Shown here: in pieces, positions 8,930 to 18,684 of the stretch
How the letters are laid out: every line of letters starts with the position of its first letter
How positions within the stretch are numbered: position 1 is the stretch's first letter
Assembly (NCBI GenBank): GCA_016287875.1
Contig: JAEEXQ010000001.1
Coordinates: forward strand, 28,105 to 92,104
From: Bacteroidales bacterium
Lineage (GTDB): Bacteria > Bacteroidota > Bacteroidia > Bacteroidales > UBA932
DNA: 64,000 nt
Direction: 5' to 3'
The notes under the pieces: model-generated
Told to the model about the DNA's origin: nothing
The model's input: only the letters and a program-made list of their open reading frames with translations
Databases searched by the model: none
Made by a program: the position numbers and the translations under genes

Positions 8930-10210
8930 TTAGTTGTTGTCTTCTTCGTCCAATCCGTCGGAGAGCTGGCCGGGGATGATGGATTGCTTGCCGCCAATCA
9001 AGCGGCCGCCCGTCTTGAGGCTGGCATTGGAGCGCTTGCGGGTGGCTCCCAGCTTCTCCAGCTTGGCGATTTTCTTGACCACGCTCTGGTTGGATTCCTT
9101 GAGCAGGCGGGTGGATTCGCCGTAGCTGTCGCTCACGGCTTTGATCTTCTCGCCCATCTTCACATATTCGCCCATCCAGTTTTCGAGCACGCTCATAAGC
9201 TCGGAGGCCGTTTTGTAAACCTCCTGGATGTTGCGCTGCTGGTCGAACTGCCTCCAGGCAACCAATATCATATTGAGCACTATGGCCAGCGACATCTGGC
9301 TGACTATCAGCACACCCGCGTTCTTGGCCTGCTGCCAGAGCAGAGGCTCCTCCTCCTGCATCAGGCGGAAGGCATTCTCTATGGGGATGAACATCAGGTT
9401 GTAGTCTATCTTCTTGCGCCCCTCGGGGATGTAGGAAGCGTAGTCCTTGCCGCGGAGTTCGTCCACGTGCTTGCGTATGCTGGCGATGTGCTCTTTGGCG
9501 AGGCGGTTCCTCTCTTCCGGAGTGACTGCCTGGTTCCAGGCCACGAAGGCCGTGAGGCTCATCTTGGAGTCGATTATGACCTCCCCTCCGTCGGGATAAT
9601 GGACTATTACGTCGGGAATCAGGGTGCGACCGTCGTCACTCTTGATCTCGTGACCGAGTTCATCGCGTATGACTCCTTGCACGTCGAAGTTCACGCCTTC
9701 CTGCAGGCCGCTCTCGCGCAGCAGGTCCACCAGCAGCATCTCCCCGAAATCTCCCTGGGTCTTGCTCTGGCCGGTAATGGCGTCTGCAAGGGCCTGGGCC
9801 TGGTTGCCTACGGCCTTGCTCTGCTCGGAAAGGAGATGTATCATCTTTTCCATCGAGCCGCTGCGCTGGGCGTTCTTTTCGTCGGAACTCTTGACGCTTT
9901 CGCTGAACTCCTTGAACTTCTCCTGGATGGGCTTCAGGAGTTCGCCTACGCTCTCCGCGCTGGCCTTGCGGAAGTGCTCGCTGTTCTCGGCGCTGAGGGC
10001 CTTGAAAGCGTTGCGCATCTCCTCAAGCGACTTTGCCGCCTGGTCCTTCTGCTCCTTGATGCTGGCCTCGCGCTGCTCGTCCAGCTGCTTCTGTGCTTCC
10101 TTCTGGGCATCGAGCCTGGCAGCCAACGCCGCCTTGTCGGCGCTCAGTTTGATGACCGCCGCTATAGCCAACAGTGCTATTACTCCAAGTATTATAGTCA
10201 GAATGTCCAT
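8930..10210 (-). CDS. rmuC: DNA recombination protein RmuC
   Basis: GDFGEMLLVDLLRESGLQEG, PDVIVHYPDGGEVIIDSKMSLTAF, N-terminal TM and coiled coil. Confidence 0.93.
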   Translation of the reverse strand: MDILTIILGVIALLAIAAVIKLSADKAALAARLDAQKEAQKQLDEQREASIKEQKDQAAKSLEEMRNAFKALSAENSEHFRKASAESVGELLKPIQEKFKEFSESVKSSDEKNAQRSGSMEKMIHLLSEQSKAVGNQAQALADAITGQSKTQGDFGEMLLVDLLRESGLQEGVNFDVQGVIRDELGHEIKSDDGRTLIPDVIVHYPDGGEVIIDSKMSLTAFVAWNQAVTPEERNRLAKEHIASIRKHVDELRGKDYASYIPEGRKKIDYNLMFIPIENAFRLMQEEEPLLWQQAKNAGVLIVSQMSLAIVLNMILVAWRQFDQQRNIQEVYKTASELMSVLENWMGEYVKMGEKIKAVSDSYGESTRLLKESNQSVVKKIAKLEKLGATRKRSNASLKTGGRLIGGKQSIIPGQLSDGLDEEDNN

Positions 10211-10265
10211 ATTTTTCAAATATAGCAAATTAATTTGCTAACTTAGCGCAGCATTAATCTCACTT

Positions 10266-11231
10266 ATGAAAAAAATCTCTTTTCTCCTCCTGGCAGCTCT
10301 TGCCTTGTTTTCCTGTAAAAAGGGTCCTGAGTATGCCAACCGTGCCGATGCAATAGTTGCCCAGATCCATAATCCCTCTTCCAAGTACGTTGTGGTTGCC
10401 TGTCATCGTGGGGACTGGCGCAATTTTCCCGAGAATTCAATCCCTGCCATCGAAAGCGTTATCAAGATGGGGGCAGACATTATGGAACTTGACTTGAAGA
10501 TGACGGCGGATTCCGTACTCGTGCTCTCGCACGACGCCGACGTGAAGCGCTGCACCAATTTTTCCAAGGTCTTCGGCAAGGAAAAGAGCGCCAAGGTGGC
10601 GGACCTCAGCTACGAGGAAATCCGCAGGCTCAGTCTCAAACGTGCCCACGGTGTGGCCATAGACACCTTGCATATGCCTACCCTGAAAGAGGCCCTGCTT
10701 TGTTGCAAGGACCGCATCTGCGTAAATGTGGACCAGGGATATGAGTACTACGACCAGGTGCTTGCCATAAGCGAGGAACTGGGCGTGACCCGCCAGCTCC
10801 TTATCAAGGGAAAGAAACCGATCGAAGTAGTTGCCGCCCACGAGGCCGCCCACGCGGAAAAAATGATGTATATGCCCATAGTGGATATACAGAAGCCCCG
10901 GGGAAAGGCCCTCTTCGATTCTTATATGGAGCAGGGGGTGGTTCCCCTGGCTTACGAGGTTTGCTGGCAGGACAACTGCGACGGAACTTTCGGCGATGCT
11001 TGCGCCAAGATTCTTGCACAGGGGTCGAAGATATGGGTGAATACCATCTGGGCCAGCCTTTGCGGGGGAGACGGCAACGACGACGATGCCGCATATATGG
11101 CCAAGGATCCCGGAGAGGTTTATCAGCAGTATCTTGACAAGGGAGTCTCAATGATACAGACCGACCGTCCTGAATTGTTGATTGGCTGGCTTACCAGGAA
11201 AGGCCGCCACAAACTCAGCGGGTCTTTCTGA
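10266..11231 (+). CDS. Glycerophosphodiester phosphodiesterase family lipoprotein
   Basis: ACHRGDWRNFPENSIPAIESVIKMGADIMELDLKMTADSVLVLSHD (GDPD motif); ALFSCKK lipobox. Confidence 0.92.
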   Translation: MKKISFLLLAALALFSCKKGPEYANRADAIVAQIHNPSSKYVVVACHRGDWRNFPENSIPAIESVIKMGADIMELDLKMTADSVLVLSHDADVKRCTNFSKVFGKEKSAKVADLSYEEIRRLSLKRAHGVAIDTLHMPTLKEALLCCKDRICVNVDQGYEYYDQVLAISEELGVTRQLLIKGKKPIEVVAAHEAAHAEKMMYMPIVDIQKPRGKALFDSYMEQGVVPLAYEVCWQDNCDGTFGDACAKILAQGSKIWVNTIWASLCGGDGNDDDAAYMAKDPGEVYQQYLDKGVSMIQTDRPELLIGWLTRKGRHKLSGSF

Positions 11232-12405
11232 GGACTGGCGCCACCGCCACAGCCAGCCCGATAAGCGCCACTCCGAAGGCGGATATCAGCACATCGCCCG
11301 GTTTGAGGATTACGGGGTATGCGTCCACTATGTAATTGCCCGGCATTTTCACCAGACCAAAATGCTGCTGGAGCAGGGTCAGGACCACTCCGGCCACTAC
11401 GCCAACGGCCATCCCCAGAAGGGAAATCAGCCATCCCTCCAGCACGAATATGCGGCGGATCAAGCTGTCGTCGGCTCCCATCGCGCGCAGGGTGGCCATA
11501 TCCTCCTCTTTCTCTATTATCAGCATCGACAGGGATCCGAATATGTTCAGGGCGATGATGATTACTATGAAGATGAGTATCAGGAAGATGGCGGCTTTCT
11601 CGTAGCGCATCATCTTGTAGAGGGCCTCATCCTGCATATAGCGGTCCTGTATGACGAAGGAATCTCCCATTTTTTCCCTGAGGGCACGCAGGAATCTGCG
11701 GGCGGCACGGTCGGAAAGGCCGTCGGCATAGCGTATCTCCACCGAACTGACCTCTTCGTAATAGCCCGTGAGCGAACGCATTACTCCTATGGGGAGAATG
11801 ATGGTACCGTCCACGCCGGCATTTGAACTTGCAGGGATGTCCAGCAGTTTCGAGGGGAACACTTCGGCGGTATGCAGGGATGCGGCGGGATTGGCGGGGG
11901 AGATGTGCCCGCTGCGGTCAGGATACCAGAGCTGCAGGGGAGACAGCAGTTTGGGATTGATCCCTATCTTCCAGGCGAAGTCCTTGCTGACCACGGCCAG
12001 CTTGATATCCCCTCGCTTGAGTTCCAGGTCATTCTCCTCGGCATATACATCATCCACGCCCTTGGCGTTCACGACACTCTGCTTGCCATCGTAGGACGCA
12101 TATACTTTGTCGGCGATTATGCTGGAGATGCTGCCGGCTTCGGGAGCGTTGTACAGCCAGTCGAACGCAGGCCCTTCGGGGATGAATACCTTCCCCTCGG
12201 CGGGGACTATGCGCAGGTCGGCCTCCAACGCAGAGAGATTATCCTTTATTATGCCGTTGAAACCATTGAATACCGACAGCACCATTATCAGCGCTGCGGT
12301 GCCTATAGCCATACCGGCCGCACTTATCGCAGATATAAGATTGATCACTCCGTGTGATTTCTTTGCGAAAAGATAGCGGCCGGCTATGTACAGAGGCAGT
12401 TTCAC
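11215..12405 (-). CDS. ABC transporter permease, FtsX/LolC-E-like
   Basis: FAKKSHGVINLISAISAAGMAIGTAALIMVLSVFNGF; C-terminal FtsX domain. Confidence 0.88.
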   Translation of the reverse strand: MKLPLYIAGRYLFAKKSHGVINLISAISAAGMAIGTAALIMVLSVFNGFNGIIKDNLSALEADLRIVPAEGKVFIPEGPAFDWLYNAPEAGSISSIIADKVYASYDGKQSVVNAKGVDDVYAEENDLELKRGDIKLAVVSKDFAWKIGINPKLLSPLQLWYPDRSGHISPANPAASLHTAEVFPSKLLDIPASSNAGVDGTIILPIGVMRSLTGYYEEVSSVEIRYADGLSDRAARRFLRALREKMGDSFVIQDRYMQDEALYKMMRYEKAAIFLILIFIVIIIALNIFGSLSMLIIEKEEDMATLRAMGADDSLIRRIFVLEGWLISLLGMAVGVVAGVVLTLLQQHFGLVKMPGNYIVDAYPVILKPGDVLISAFGVALIGLAVAVAPVLRKTR

Positions 12406-12749
12406 TTTTTGAGAAGCTCTTCTATGTGCTCGGCGTAGTCGATGGACGTATCGAGATAGAAGGCCAGCTCGGGAACTATGCGCAGCTGCTTGGCAACCTT
12501 GCGCCCGAGTTCTCCGCGGAGTGCGCGGTTCTGGTCCTGGAGGCTGAACATCACTTCCGACTGCTTCTCGGAAGGGAAGATGCTTACATAGACCTTGGCA
12601 AGGGAGAGGTCGGGGCTGATGCGCACTTCGCTCACGCTTACCATAGCTCCGCCGAAGGCGGCCATACCCTTGCTACGGATGATTTCCGCAAGGTCTTTCT
12701 GTATTTCGCGGGCAACTTTGAGCTGCCTTGTGGAAGGAGCTTTTTCCAT
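12402..12749 (-). CDS. rbfA: Ribosome-binding factor A
   Basis: RQLKVAREIQKDLAEIIRSKG...VSVSEVRISPDLSLAKVYVSIFP; LRIVPELAFYLDTSIDYAEHIEELL. Confidence 0.93.
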   Translation of the reverse strand: MEKAPSTRQLKVAREIQKDLAEIIRSKGMAAFGGAMVSVSEVRISPDLSLAKVYVSIFPSEKQSEVMFSLQDQNRALRGELGRKVAKQLRIVPELAFYLDTSIDYAEHIEELLKK

Positions 12750-12751
12750 AA

Positions 12752-14041
12752 TTACTTTACGATGATTATATAGTAGTCCTTCTTTCCCTTCTGGGCGAGG
12801 ATGTACTTGCCGTCGATGATGTCGGCTTCGCTGACCTGCCCGGCAGGGTCGGTAAACTTATCTTTGTTGATGCTGACTCCGTTGCCCTGGATCATCTTGC
12901 GGGCCTCACCCTTGGAAGGGAAGACCGAAGTCTCCACGGCCAGAAAATCCTGGATGGGGCAGGGGAGTTTGTCCTTGGAGACCTCGAAGGTGGGTACGCC
13001 GTCGAATACTGCAAGGAAGGTGCGCTCGTCGAGCTTGCGCAGATCCTCCGAAGTGCTCTTGCCGAAGAGCATCTGGGAGGCGGCCACCGCATTCTCGTAT
13101 TCCTTCTCGCCGTGCACCATTATGGTGACTTCCTTGGCAAGGAGTTTCTGGAGAGTCCTGCGTCCGGGATCGGCGCGGTGCTCTTCGATGGCGGCTTCGA
13201 TTACGGAGCGCTCCAGCATAGTGAAGATCTTGATGTAGCGCTCGGCATCGTCGTCGCTGACGTTCAGCCAGAACTGATAGAACTGGTAGGGCGTGGTTCG
13301 CTCGGCATCGAGCCAGATGTTGCCTTTCTCGGTCTTGCCGAACTTGCCGCCGTCGCTCTTGGTGATAAGAGGGCAGGTGAGGGCGTAGGCATCCTTGCCG
13401 AGCACCTTGCGTATGAGCTCGGTGCCGGTGGTGATATTGCCCCACTGATCCGCTCCTCCGAGCTGCAGCTGCACGCCCTTATGCTCGAAGAGATAGAGGA
13501 AATCGTAGCCCTGGAGCAGCTGGTATGTGAATTCGGTGAAGGACATTCCCTCGCTGGAATCGCGGCTGAGGCGCTTCTTTACGGAATCCTTGCTCATCAT
13601 ATAGTTCACGGTGATGAGCTTGCCGATATCGCGGGTGAAGTTGATGAAGGTATAGTCCTTCATCCAGTCATAGTTGTTCACCAGTTCGGCCTTGTTGGGA
13701 GCGTCTGATTCGAAGTCGAGGAACTTGCCTAGCTGGGCCTTGATGCAGGATACGTTGTGGGCAAGGGTCTTCTCGTCCAGAAGGTTGCGCTCGGCGCTCT
13801 TCATCGAAGGGTCGCCAATCATTCCGGTGGCGCCGCCGACCAGGGCGTAGGGCTTGTTGCCGCAAGCCTGGAAGTGCTTCAATATCATTATGCTCACGAG
13901 GTGTCCTATATGGAGGGAGTCCCCTGTAGGGTCGATTCCGACATAGGCGGACATAGGCCCTTTAGCCAGCTCTTCTTCGGTCCCGGGGGTGATATCGTGT
14001 ATCATCCCGCGCCATTTCAGTTCTTCTACAAAATTCTTCAT
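12752..14041 (-). CDS. tyrS: Tyrosyl-tRNA synthetase
   Basis: [16 protein letters not shown] (HIGH), KFGKTEKGN (KMSKS-like), C-terminal S4; ORF-track start at 14692 is an over-extension. Confidence 0.96.
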   Translation of the reverse strand: MKNFVEELKWRGMIHDITPGTEEELAKGPMSAYVGIDPTGDSLHIGHLVSIMILKHFQACGNKPYALVGGATGMIGDPSMKSAERNLLDEKTLAHNVSCIKAQLGKFLDFESDAPNKAELVNNYDWMKDYTFINFTRDIGKLITVNYMMSKDSVKKRLSRDSSEGMSFTEFTYQLLQGYDFLYLFEHKGVQLQLGGADQWGNITTGTELIRKVLGKDAYALTCPLITKSDGGKFGKTEKGNIWLDAERTTPYQFYQFWLNVSDDDAERYIKIFTMLERSVIEAAIEEHRADPGRRTLQKLLAKEVTIMVHGEKEYENAVAASQMLFGKSTSEDLRKLDERTFLAVFDGVPTFEVSKDKLPCPIQDFLAVETSVFPSKGEARKMIQGNGVSINKDKFTDPAGQVSEADIIDGKYILAQKGKKDYYIIIVK

Positions 14042-14128
14042 CGAATGATTATCTAATATCCTACAAATTTGGCTATTTATTAGTAAATTTGCAACCTTAA
14101 AACAAAGAGAACTATTAATTATCAAGAT

Positions 14129-14884
14129 ATGAGAAAGAAAATCGTTGCAGGAAACTGGAAGATGAACACCACAGTTCCCGAGGGCGTACAGCTCGCCAAA
14201 GAAGTCGTTGAAAAAGCCAAGGAAGTCCCCGCAGGCGTCGGCCTGATCGTGGCCACTCCTTTCACCCATCTCTGCTCCGTGGCAGAGGTCGTGAAGGGTA
14301 CCCGCGTCGAGCTTTCCGCACAGAATTGCGCCGACAGGGAGAAGGGTGCATACACCGGAGAGGTTTCCGTCGGCATGCTCGTCTCCACGGGAGCACAGTG
14401 GACCATACTCGGCCACTCCGAGCGCCGTCAGTATTACGGTGAGACCGATGCCAAGCTCGTCGAGAAAGTCAAGCTCGCACTTGCCGCTGGCCTCAAGGTC
14501 ATCCTCTGCGTCGGCGAGAATCTCGACGAGCGCGAGGCCGGCAAGCACTTCGACGTGGTTACCGCCCAGACCGAGAACGTCCTCTTCAACTTCACTGCCG
14601 AGGATATGAAGAACATCGTCGTAGCCTACGAGCCCGTATGGGCCATCGGTACCGGCAAGACCGCTACCGCCGAGCAGGCCGAGGAAATTCACGCTTGCAT
14701 CCGCAAGGTCCTCGCCGGCAAGTTCGGTGCCCAGGTCGCTGACGACACTACCATCCTCTACGGTGGCAGCTGCAAGCCTTCCAACGCCAAGGAGCTCTTC
14801 GCACAGCCCGACATCGACGGTGGCCTCATCGGCGGCGCCGCCCTCAAAGCTGAGGACTTCATCGGAATCGCCCTCTCCTTCTAG
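14129..14884 (+). CDS. tpiA: Triosephosphate isomerase
   Basis: [43 protein letters not shown]. Confidence 0.98.
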   Translation: MRKKIVAGNWKMNTTVPEGVQLAKEVVEKAKEVPAGVGLIVATPFTHLCSVAEVVKGTRVELSAQNCADREKGAYTGEVSVGMLVSTGAQWTILGHSERRQYYGETDAKLVEKVKLALAAGLKVILCVGENLDEREAGKHFDVVTAQTENVLFNFTAEDMKNIVVAYEPVWAIGTGKTATAEQAEEIHACIRKVLAGKFGAQVADDTTILYGGSCKPSNAKELFAQPDIDGGLIGGAALKAEDFIGIALSF

Positions 14885-14894
14885 TCTGTTGGGA

Positions 14895-15296
14895 TTAATC
14901 CAAGGTCTGAACCACCACGGCTATCCTGGAGGATGAAGACCAGAGCCAGATTTTTCCGCCTTCGAACTTCAATGCTTCGAAGGCGGTTTTCTTGCTGTGC
15001 AGGTCGTCGCCGGTAGTCCAGGAGGCGACGCCGTTCACACTCTGCCCCACGCGGCCGGGCATCTCGTCGAGGCGCAGCATATAGAAATCCGACATATTGT
15101 CGCTGTGCACCCGGAATTCGTATTTGTCCGGGTTGTAGCTTATCTGGCAGGTCAGCGGATCATACAGGAAGGTGATATAGCCTTTTATCTCCATACGCAA
15201 GGTGGAGTTCAGCTTGAAGTCGTCCGACACGTGGCTCTTCCTGCAACCGGTGAAGGCCGCAAGCATCAGGACCAATATGAGGAACAGCTTTCTCAT
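14895..15296 (-). CDS. Hypothetical lipoprotein
   Basis: Signal peptide/lipobox LAAFTGCRK; overlaps the upstream metalloprotease by 4 bp. Confidence 0.7.
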   Translation of the reverse strand: MRKLFLILVLMLAAFTGCRKSHVSDDFKLNSTLRMEIKGYITFLYDPLTCQISYNPDKYEFRVHSDNMSDFYMLRLDEMPGRVGQSVNGVASWTTGDDLHSKKTAFEALKFEGGKIWLWSSSSRIAVVVQTLD

Positions 15297-16960
15297 CTTA
15301 CGAGTATCTCCTTGATTATTATTTCTTTGGAGCCGTCGGCATTGGTGATTTCCGCTTTCAGCGTCCCGCTATCGGGGATGGTCCATAGGCCGTCGGGGCC
15401 GGTACTTATCTGCCGCCCGTTGAACGACCATTCTACTTCCTCGTCCACGCTGTTGTAGACCACCAGCGGAATGGCGCTGCCGGCCTTGAAACTGCCGTCG
15501 GAGTTGCGCTCGGTCTCCCCGAGATATATGAAACGGAAAATATCCTTACGGTATATCCTTGTGGTGAAACTGCCGCTGACCTCGAAGACGGAACCGTCGC
15601 TGTAGGAAACGGTGGTGGTGAAGCTGTAGCTGGTGCGGGGGTTCAGGCCCTGTATTGTATAGCAGCAGCTGCCGTCGTCGGCGGCCTGCACCTGGGCGCT
15701 GCCCACAGACGTTCCCTGAGTGAACCATTCTATACGGCAGTCTTCCACGCTGCCAAGATCCTTCGATACTGACCAGGCTATGATGGCGCTGCTCTGGAAT
15801 ACCGATATTCCATCTATGCGCACGGGCTCCAGTACCTTGAAGGAGATATTGCCGCCCGCATCGGTGCTTATGCCGGTGAGCGCGAACCTGCCGGGGCTGA
15901 ACGAGGCTGCTCCGTCCTTCGGAGAAAAGACGATCTCGGCGCAGGGATGCTGAGGATTGCAGTTTATCTGGTTGAGCTGCCATCTTTCCAGGGCCTTGAG
16001 CGTCCTCTGGTAATAGGTAGAGAAGCCCGAGGGGGAATCCGACTTATCTATCTTGTAGATGTACATTCCCTCTCCGCCTATGAAGGCGTCATTTCCCTGG
16101 GCCCTCCGGTTCTCCAGGAGCCAGTATTTGTTCCCGTCGGAGGAAGGCATCTTGCAATACTGTCCACTGGGATGCAGAGGTTCGAGGGAGTAGGTCCCGC
16201 AGGTGTCGATGACCGTGCAGTGCCCTATTCCGAGCATTTCCCTTTCTATGGAATTCAGATAAGGGGGAGTGTGGCCCCCGTCGTTTTCCAGGCCTATGTC
16301 CATCAGGCTGGTTGCCCCCAGTCCGGGATGGACTCCGCCGCTGGACTCGCCGTCGGTATCATACATATCCTTGAGCCCGAGTATGTGCCCGAATTCGTGG
16401 GCCAGCAGCCCTATCCCCGACACTTTGCCGTCAGCCCCCAGTTCCGGTGCCATTGCGAAGGCGGTGAGACGTGGCCTGAGACCGGAAGGAATCTCGTTCT
16501 CGCCCAGCTCCACGTACTGCGGCCACATCTGGTCCGGGCCTCCGCCGGCCGATTCCGCCACTCCGGCGGTGATGAATATCAGATGGTTGAGGGATCCGTC
16601 GGCATTCTCGTAGGGCGAGAAATCCATCCTGCTGCTGAGGGAACGGTATATGCCGGATGCCATCTTGTAGGCATAGGCATCGCGGCGGTGGGATGCATTC
16701 GCCCCGAAATAAGCATAGCTGTTGCCGGCGGACACCACTTGGTGAACGTCGAATACGAATTTCGTGCTGTCGGAAAACTGCGGTTCCAAATAGGCCTTGA
16801 GGGCTCCCGCCAGGCTGTCTATGGTAGAGATGGGTGTGCTGAAATGCAAGTCGGTGAATTCCACCGGGATAATGAGCGTCCTGTGCTGCTTCTGGCCATA
16901 TGCCCCGTGCATAATGCACAGCAGGGCACACGTCAGGCTTATGGTCAGTACACGCTTCAT
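15293..16960 (-). CDS. M6-family secreted metalloprotease with C-terminal Ig/FN3-like region
   Basis: GLLAHEFGHILGLKDMYD zinc motif; TSLMDIG; signal peptide. Confidence 0.85.
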   Translation of the reverse strand: MKRVLTISLTCALLCIMHGAYGQKQHRTLIIPVEFTDLHFSTPISTIDSLAGALKAYLEPQFSDSTKFVFDVHQVVSAGNSYAYFGANASHRRDAYAYKMASGIYRSLSSRMDFSPYENADGSLNHLIFITAGVAESAGGGPDQMWPQYVELGENEIPSGLRPRLTAFAMAPELGADGKVSGIGLLAHEFGHILGLKDMYDTDGESSGGVHPGLGATSLMDIGLENDGGHTPPYLNSIEREMLGIGHCTVIDTCGTYSLEPLHPSGQYCKMPSSDGNKYWLLENRRAQGNDAFIGGEGMYIYKIDKSDSPSGFSTYYQRTLKALERWQLNQINCNPQHPCAEIVFSPKDGAASFSPGRFALTGISTDAGGNISFKVLEPVRIDGISVFQSSAIIAWSVSKDLGSVEDCRIEWFTQGTSVGSAQVQAADDGSCCYTIQGLNPRTSYSFTTTVSYSDGSVFEVSGSFTTRIYRKDIFRFIYLGETERNSDGSFKAGSAIPLVVYNSVDEEVEWSFNGRQISTGPDGLWTIPDSGTLKAEITNADGSKEIIIKEILVR

Positions 16961-16986
16961 GCCCTAAAGATACTAAAAGACATATA

Positions 16987-17020
16987 AAAAAGCAAAGGGC
17001 CGCTAGCCTCACGGCCCTCG
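16987..17020 (-). terminator. Intrinsic terminator (minus strand)
   Basis: AGGGCCGtgaggctagCGGCCCTTTGCTTTTTT on the minus strand. Confidence 0.7.
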
Positions 17021-17108
17021 ACCCTTAGACGTGTACTAAAACCTAAACCTACAACAAAGATGCAGGTGGTTTTAGAAACGCTGCATAAATTTTTAAGAAA
17101 TATTCAAA

Positions 17109-17285
17109 TTATTTCTTAGCTTCTGCTACAGAAACCTGACGGAACTCCTTGAGGTCCTTCATGAGTGCGAGAGCGGCCTTACGTGCGCGGGCACCGGCAG
17201 CCTTGTTTCCCTTAACGATCTGAGCCTCGGCGTTCACCTGGAATTCAGCGATTTCGGCATTGATTTTTTCAACAAGCTTTTTCAT
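17109..17285 (-). CDS. Histone H1-like (Hc1-type) small basic protein
   Basis: Translation MKKLVEKINAEIAEFQVNAEAQIVKGNKAAGARARKAALALMKDLKEFRQVSVAEAKK; below ORF-track cutoff. Confidence 0.85.
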   Translation of the reverse strand: MKKLVEKINAEIAEFQVNAEAQIVKGNKAAGARARKAALALMKDLKEFRQVSVAEAKK

Positions 17286-17402
17286 TTCTGTTTGATTTAA
17301 AGGTTTATAAAATAGTACTGTTGCGTGTTTTCTCTTATGCGAGTGGCAAGATAATCAATAACTTAATGATTTGCAAAGGTTTTTTTAAAAAAATGTGCTT
17401 TT

Positions 17403-17972
17403 TCAGCCTTTTTTTGCGTTTAAAACGTTCATTGCACGGTCCGGACCCACAAAAATCCAGTCTTTTATGCCTTGGATGGCCCTCTCGCATATCTGAGGCA
17501 TATCTTTCTTTTCTTCTTCGGAAAGAGTGCCCAGCACATAATCGACCTGGGAACCGTTGGCGAAGTCGTGTCCGACTCCGACACGGATGCGGGTATAGTC
17601 CCTGGTCCCGAGAGTTTCTTCGATATGGCCCAGTCCGTTGTGACCACCGTTGCTCCCGCTCTTACGCATACGCAAAGTACCGAATGGCAGGTTGATGTCA
17701 TCGCATATGACAAGCAGCCTGTCGATGGTGACCGGCAGTTTGGTTAGATAATACCTCACCGCATTGCCGCTCAGGTTCATATAGGTGGAGGGTTTGAGAA
17801 GATAAACCTCGCGCCCCTTGAGACTTACTACCGCCAGATCTCCGTACCGGCGGGTTTCAAAAGCGACATTGGATGCGTGAGCCCACGCATCCAATATCAT
17901 AAAACCCATGTTGTGGCGGGTTTCTACGTATTCGGGGCCGATATTGCCCAGCCCTACCACAAGATAGCTCAT
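17403..17972 (-). CDS. pth: Peptidyl-tRNA hydrolase
   Basis: MSYLVVGLGNIGPEYVETRHNMGF, LLKPSTYMNLSGNAV, GSNGGHNGLGHIEETLGT. Confidence 0.97.
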   Translation of the reverse strand: MSYLVVGLGNIGPEYVETRHNMGFMILDAWAHASNVAFETRRYGDLAVVSLKGREVYLLKPSTYMNLSGNAVRYYLTKLPVTIDRLLVICDDINLPFGTLRMRKSGSNGGHNGLGHIEETLGTRDYTRIRVGVGHDFANGSQVDYVLGTLSEEEKKDMPQICERAIQGIKDWIFVGPDRAMNVLNAKKG

Positions 17973-17974
17973 TA

Positions 17975-18559
17975 TTATTCTTCGCTAGCAGCTGCTGCGC
18001 TGGCGTCCACGTTGCGGGTGGTCTTGACGAAGCAGAGGATTGCATCCTTGTCGGTGAGGACGGAAACGTTCTCGAGCTTCACGTCACCAGCCTTGATCTT
18101 CTTGTCGAGGTCGAGCTTGGAGATGTTGATGGTGATGTCGTCGGGAAGGTTCTCCATCTTGGCGCTGATGCGGAGGCTCCTGGCACCAGGAACGAACTTA
18201 CCACCTTTCTGCACACCGATGGCGTGGCCTTCGAACTTGATAGGAACGCTGATGGCGATGGGCTTCTTCTCGTCTACTGCGAGGAAGTCGATGTGGAGGC
18301 AGTTATCCTTGACGGGATGGAACTGAAGTTCGTGAAGAATTACGGTGTAGTTGGTCTTGCCGTCGAGGGTGAGGTCCACGATGTGTGCGTAGGGAGTCTC
18401 GAGGAGGCCCTTGAGATCTTTCTCATTTACAGTGAAGAGGACGTTTTCGACGCCGCATCCATAGAGGTTGCAAGGAACGAGGCCCTGCTTGCGGAAAGCC
18501 TTGATGACGGCTTTGTTGCCAACCTGACGGCTCTGGCCGTTAAGTGCGAAATGTTTCAT
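17975..18559 (-). CDS. rplY: 50S ribosomal protein L25 (Ctc-type)
   Basis: NKAVIKAFRKQGLVPCNLYGCG; LHELQFHPVKDNCLHIDFLAVDEKKPI. Confidence 0.93.
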   Translation of the reverse strand: MKHFALNGQSRQVGNKAVIKAFRKQGLVPCNLYGCGVENVLFTVNEKDLKGLLETPYAHIVDLTLDGKTNYTVILHELQFHPVKDNCLHIDFLAVDEKKPIAISVPIKFEGHAIGVQKGGKFVPGARSLRISAKMENLPDDITINISKLDLDKKIKAGDVKLENVSVLTDKDAILCFVKTTRNVDASAAAASEE

Positions 18560-18652
18560 TTCAAAAAAAGTTAAAATGTGTTACTCAATCCGGAAAACCG
18601 GGTCCGGATCCCATTGCACCAAAGCCCCTTAGGGGTTTTAATTATGCGGGCG

Positions 18653-18684
18653 CAAAGATAGGCAAAAAAGATTATTCTACCAAA
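18653..18684 (-). promoter_or_regulatory. Bacteroidota-type promoter for rplY
   Basis: Minus strand TTTG-N20-TATCTTTG, about 90 nt upstream of the rplY start. Confidence 0.7.
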
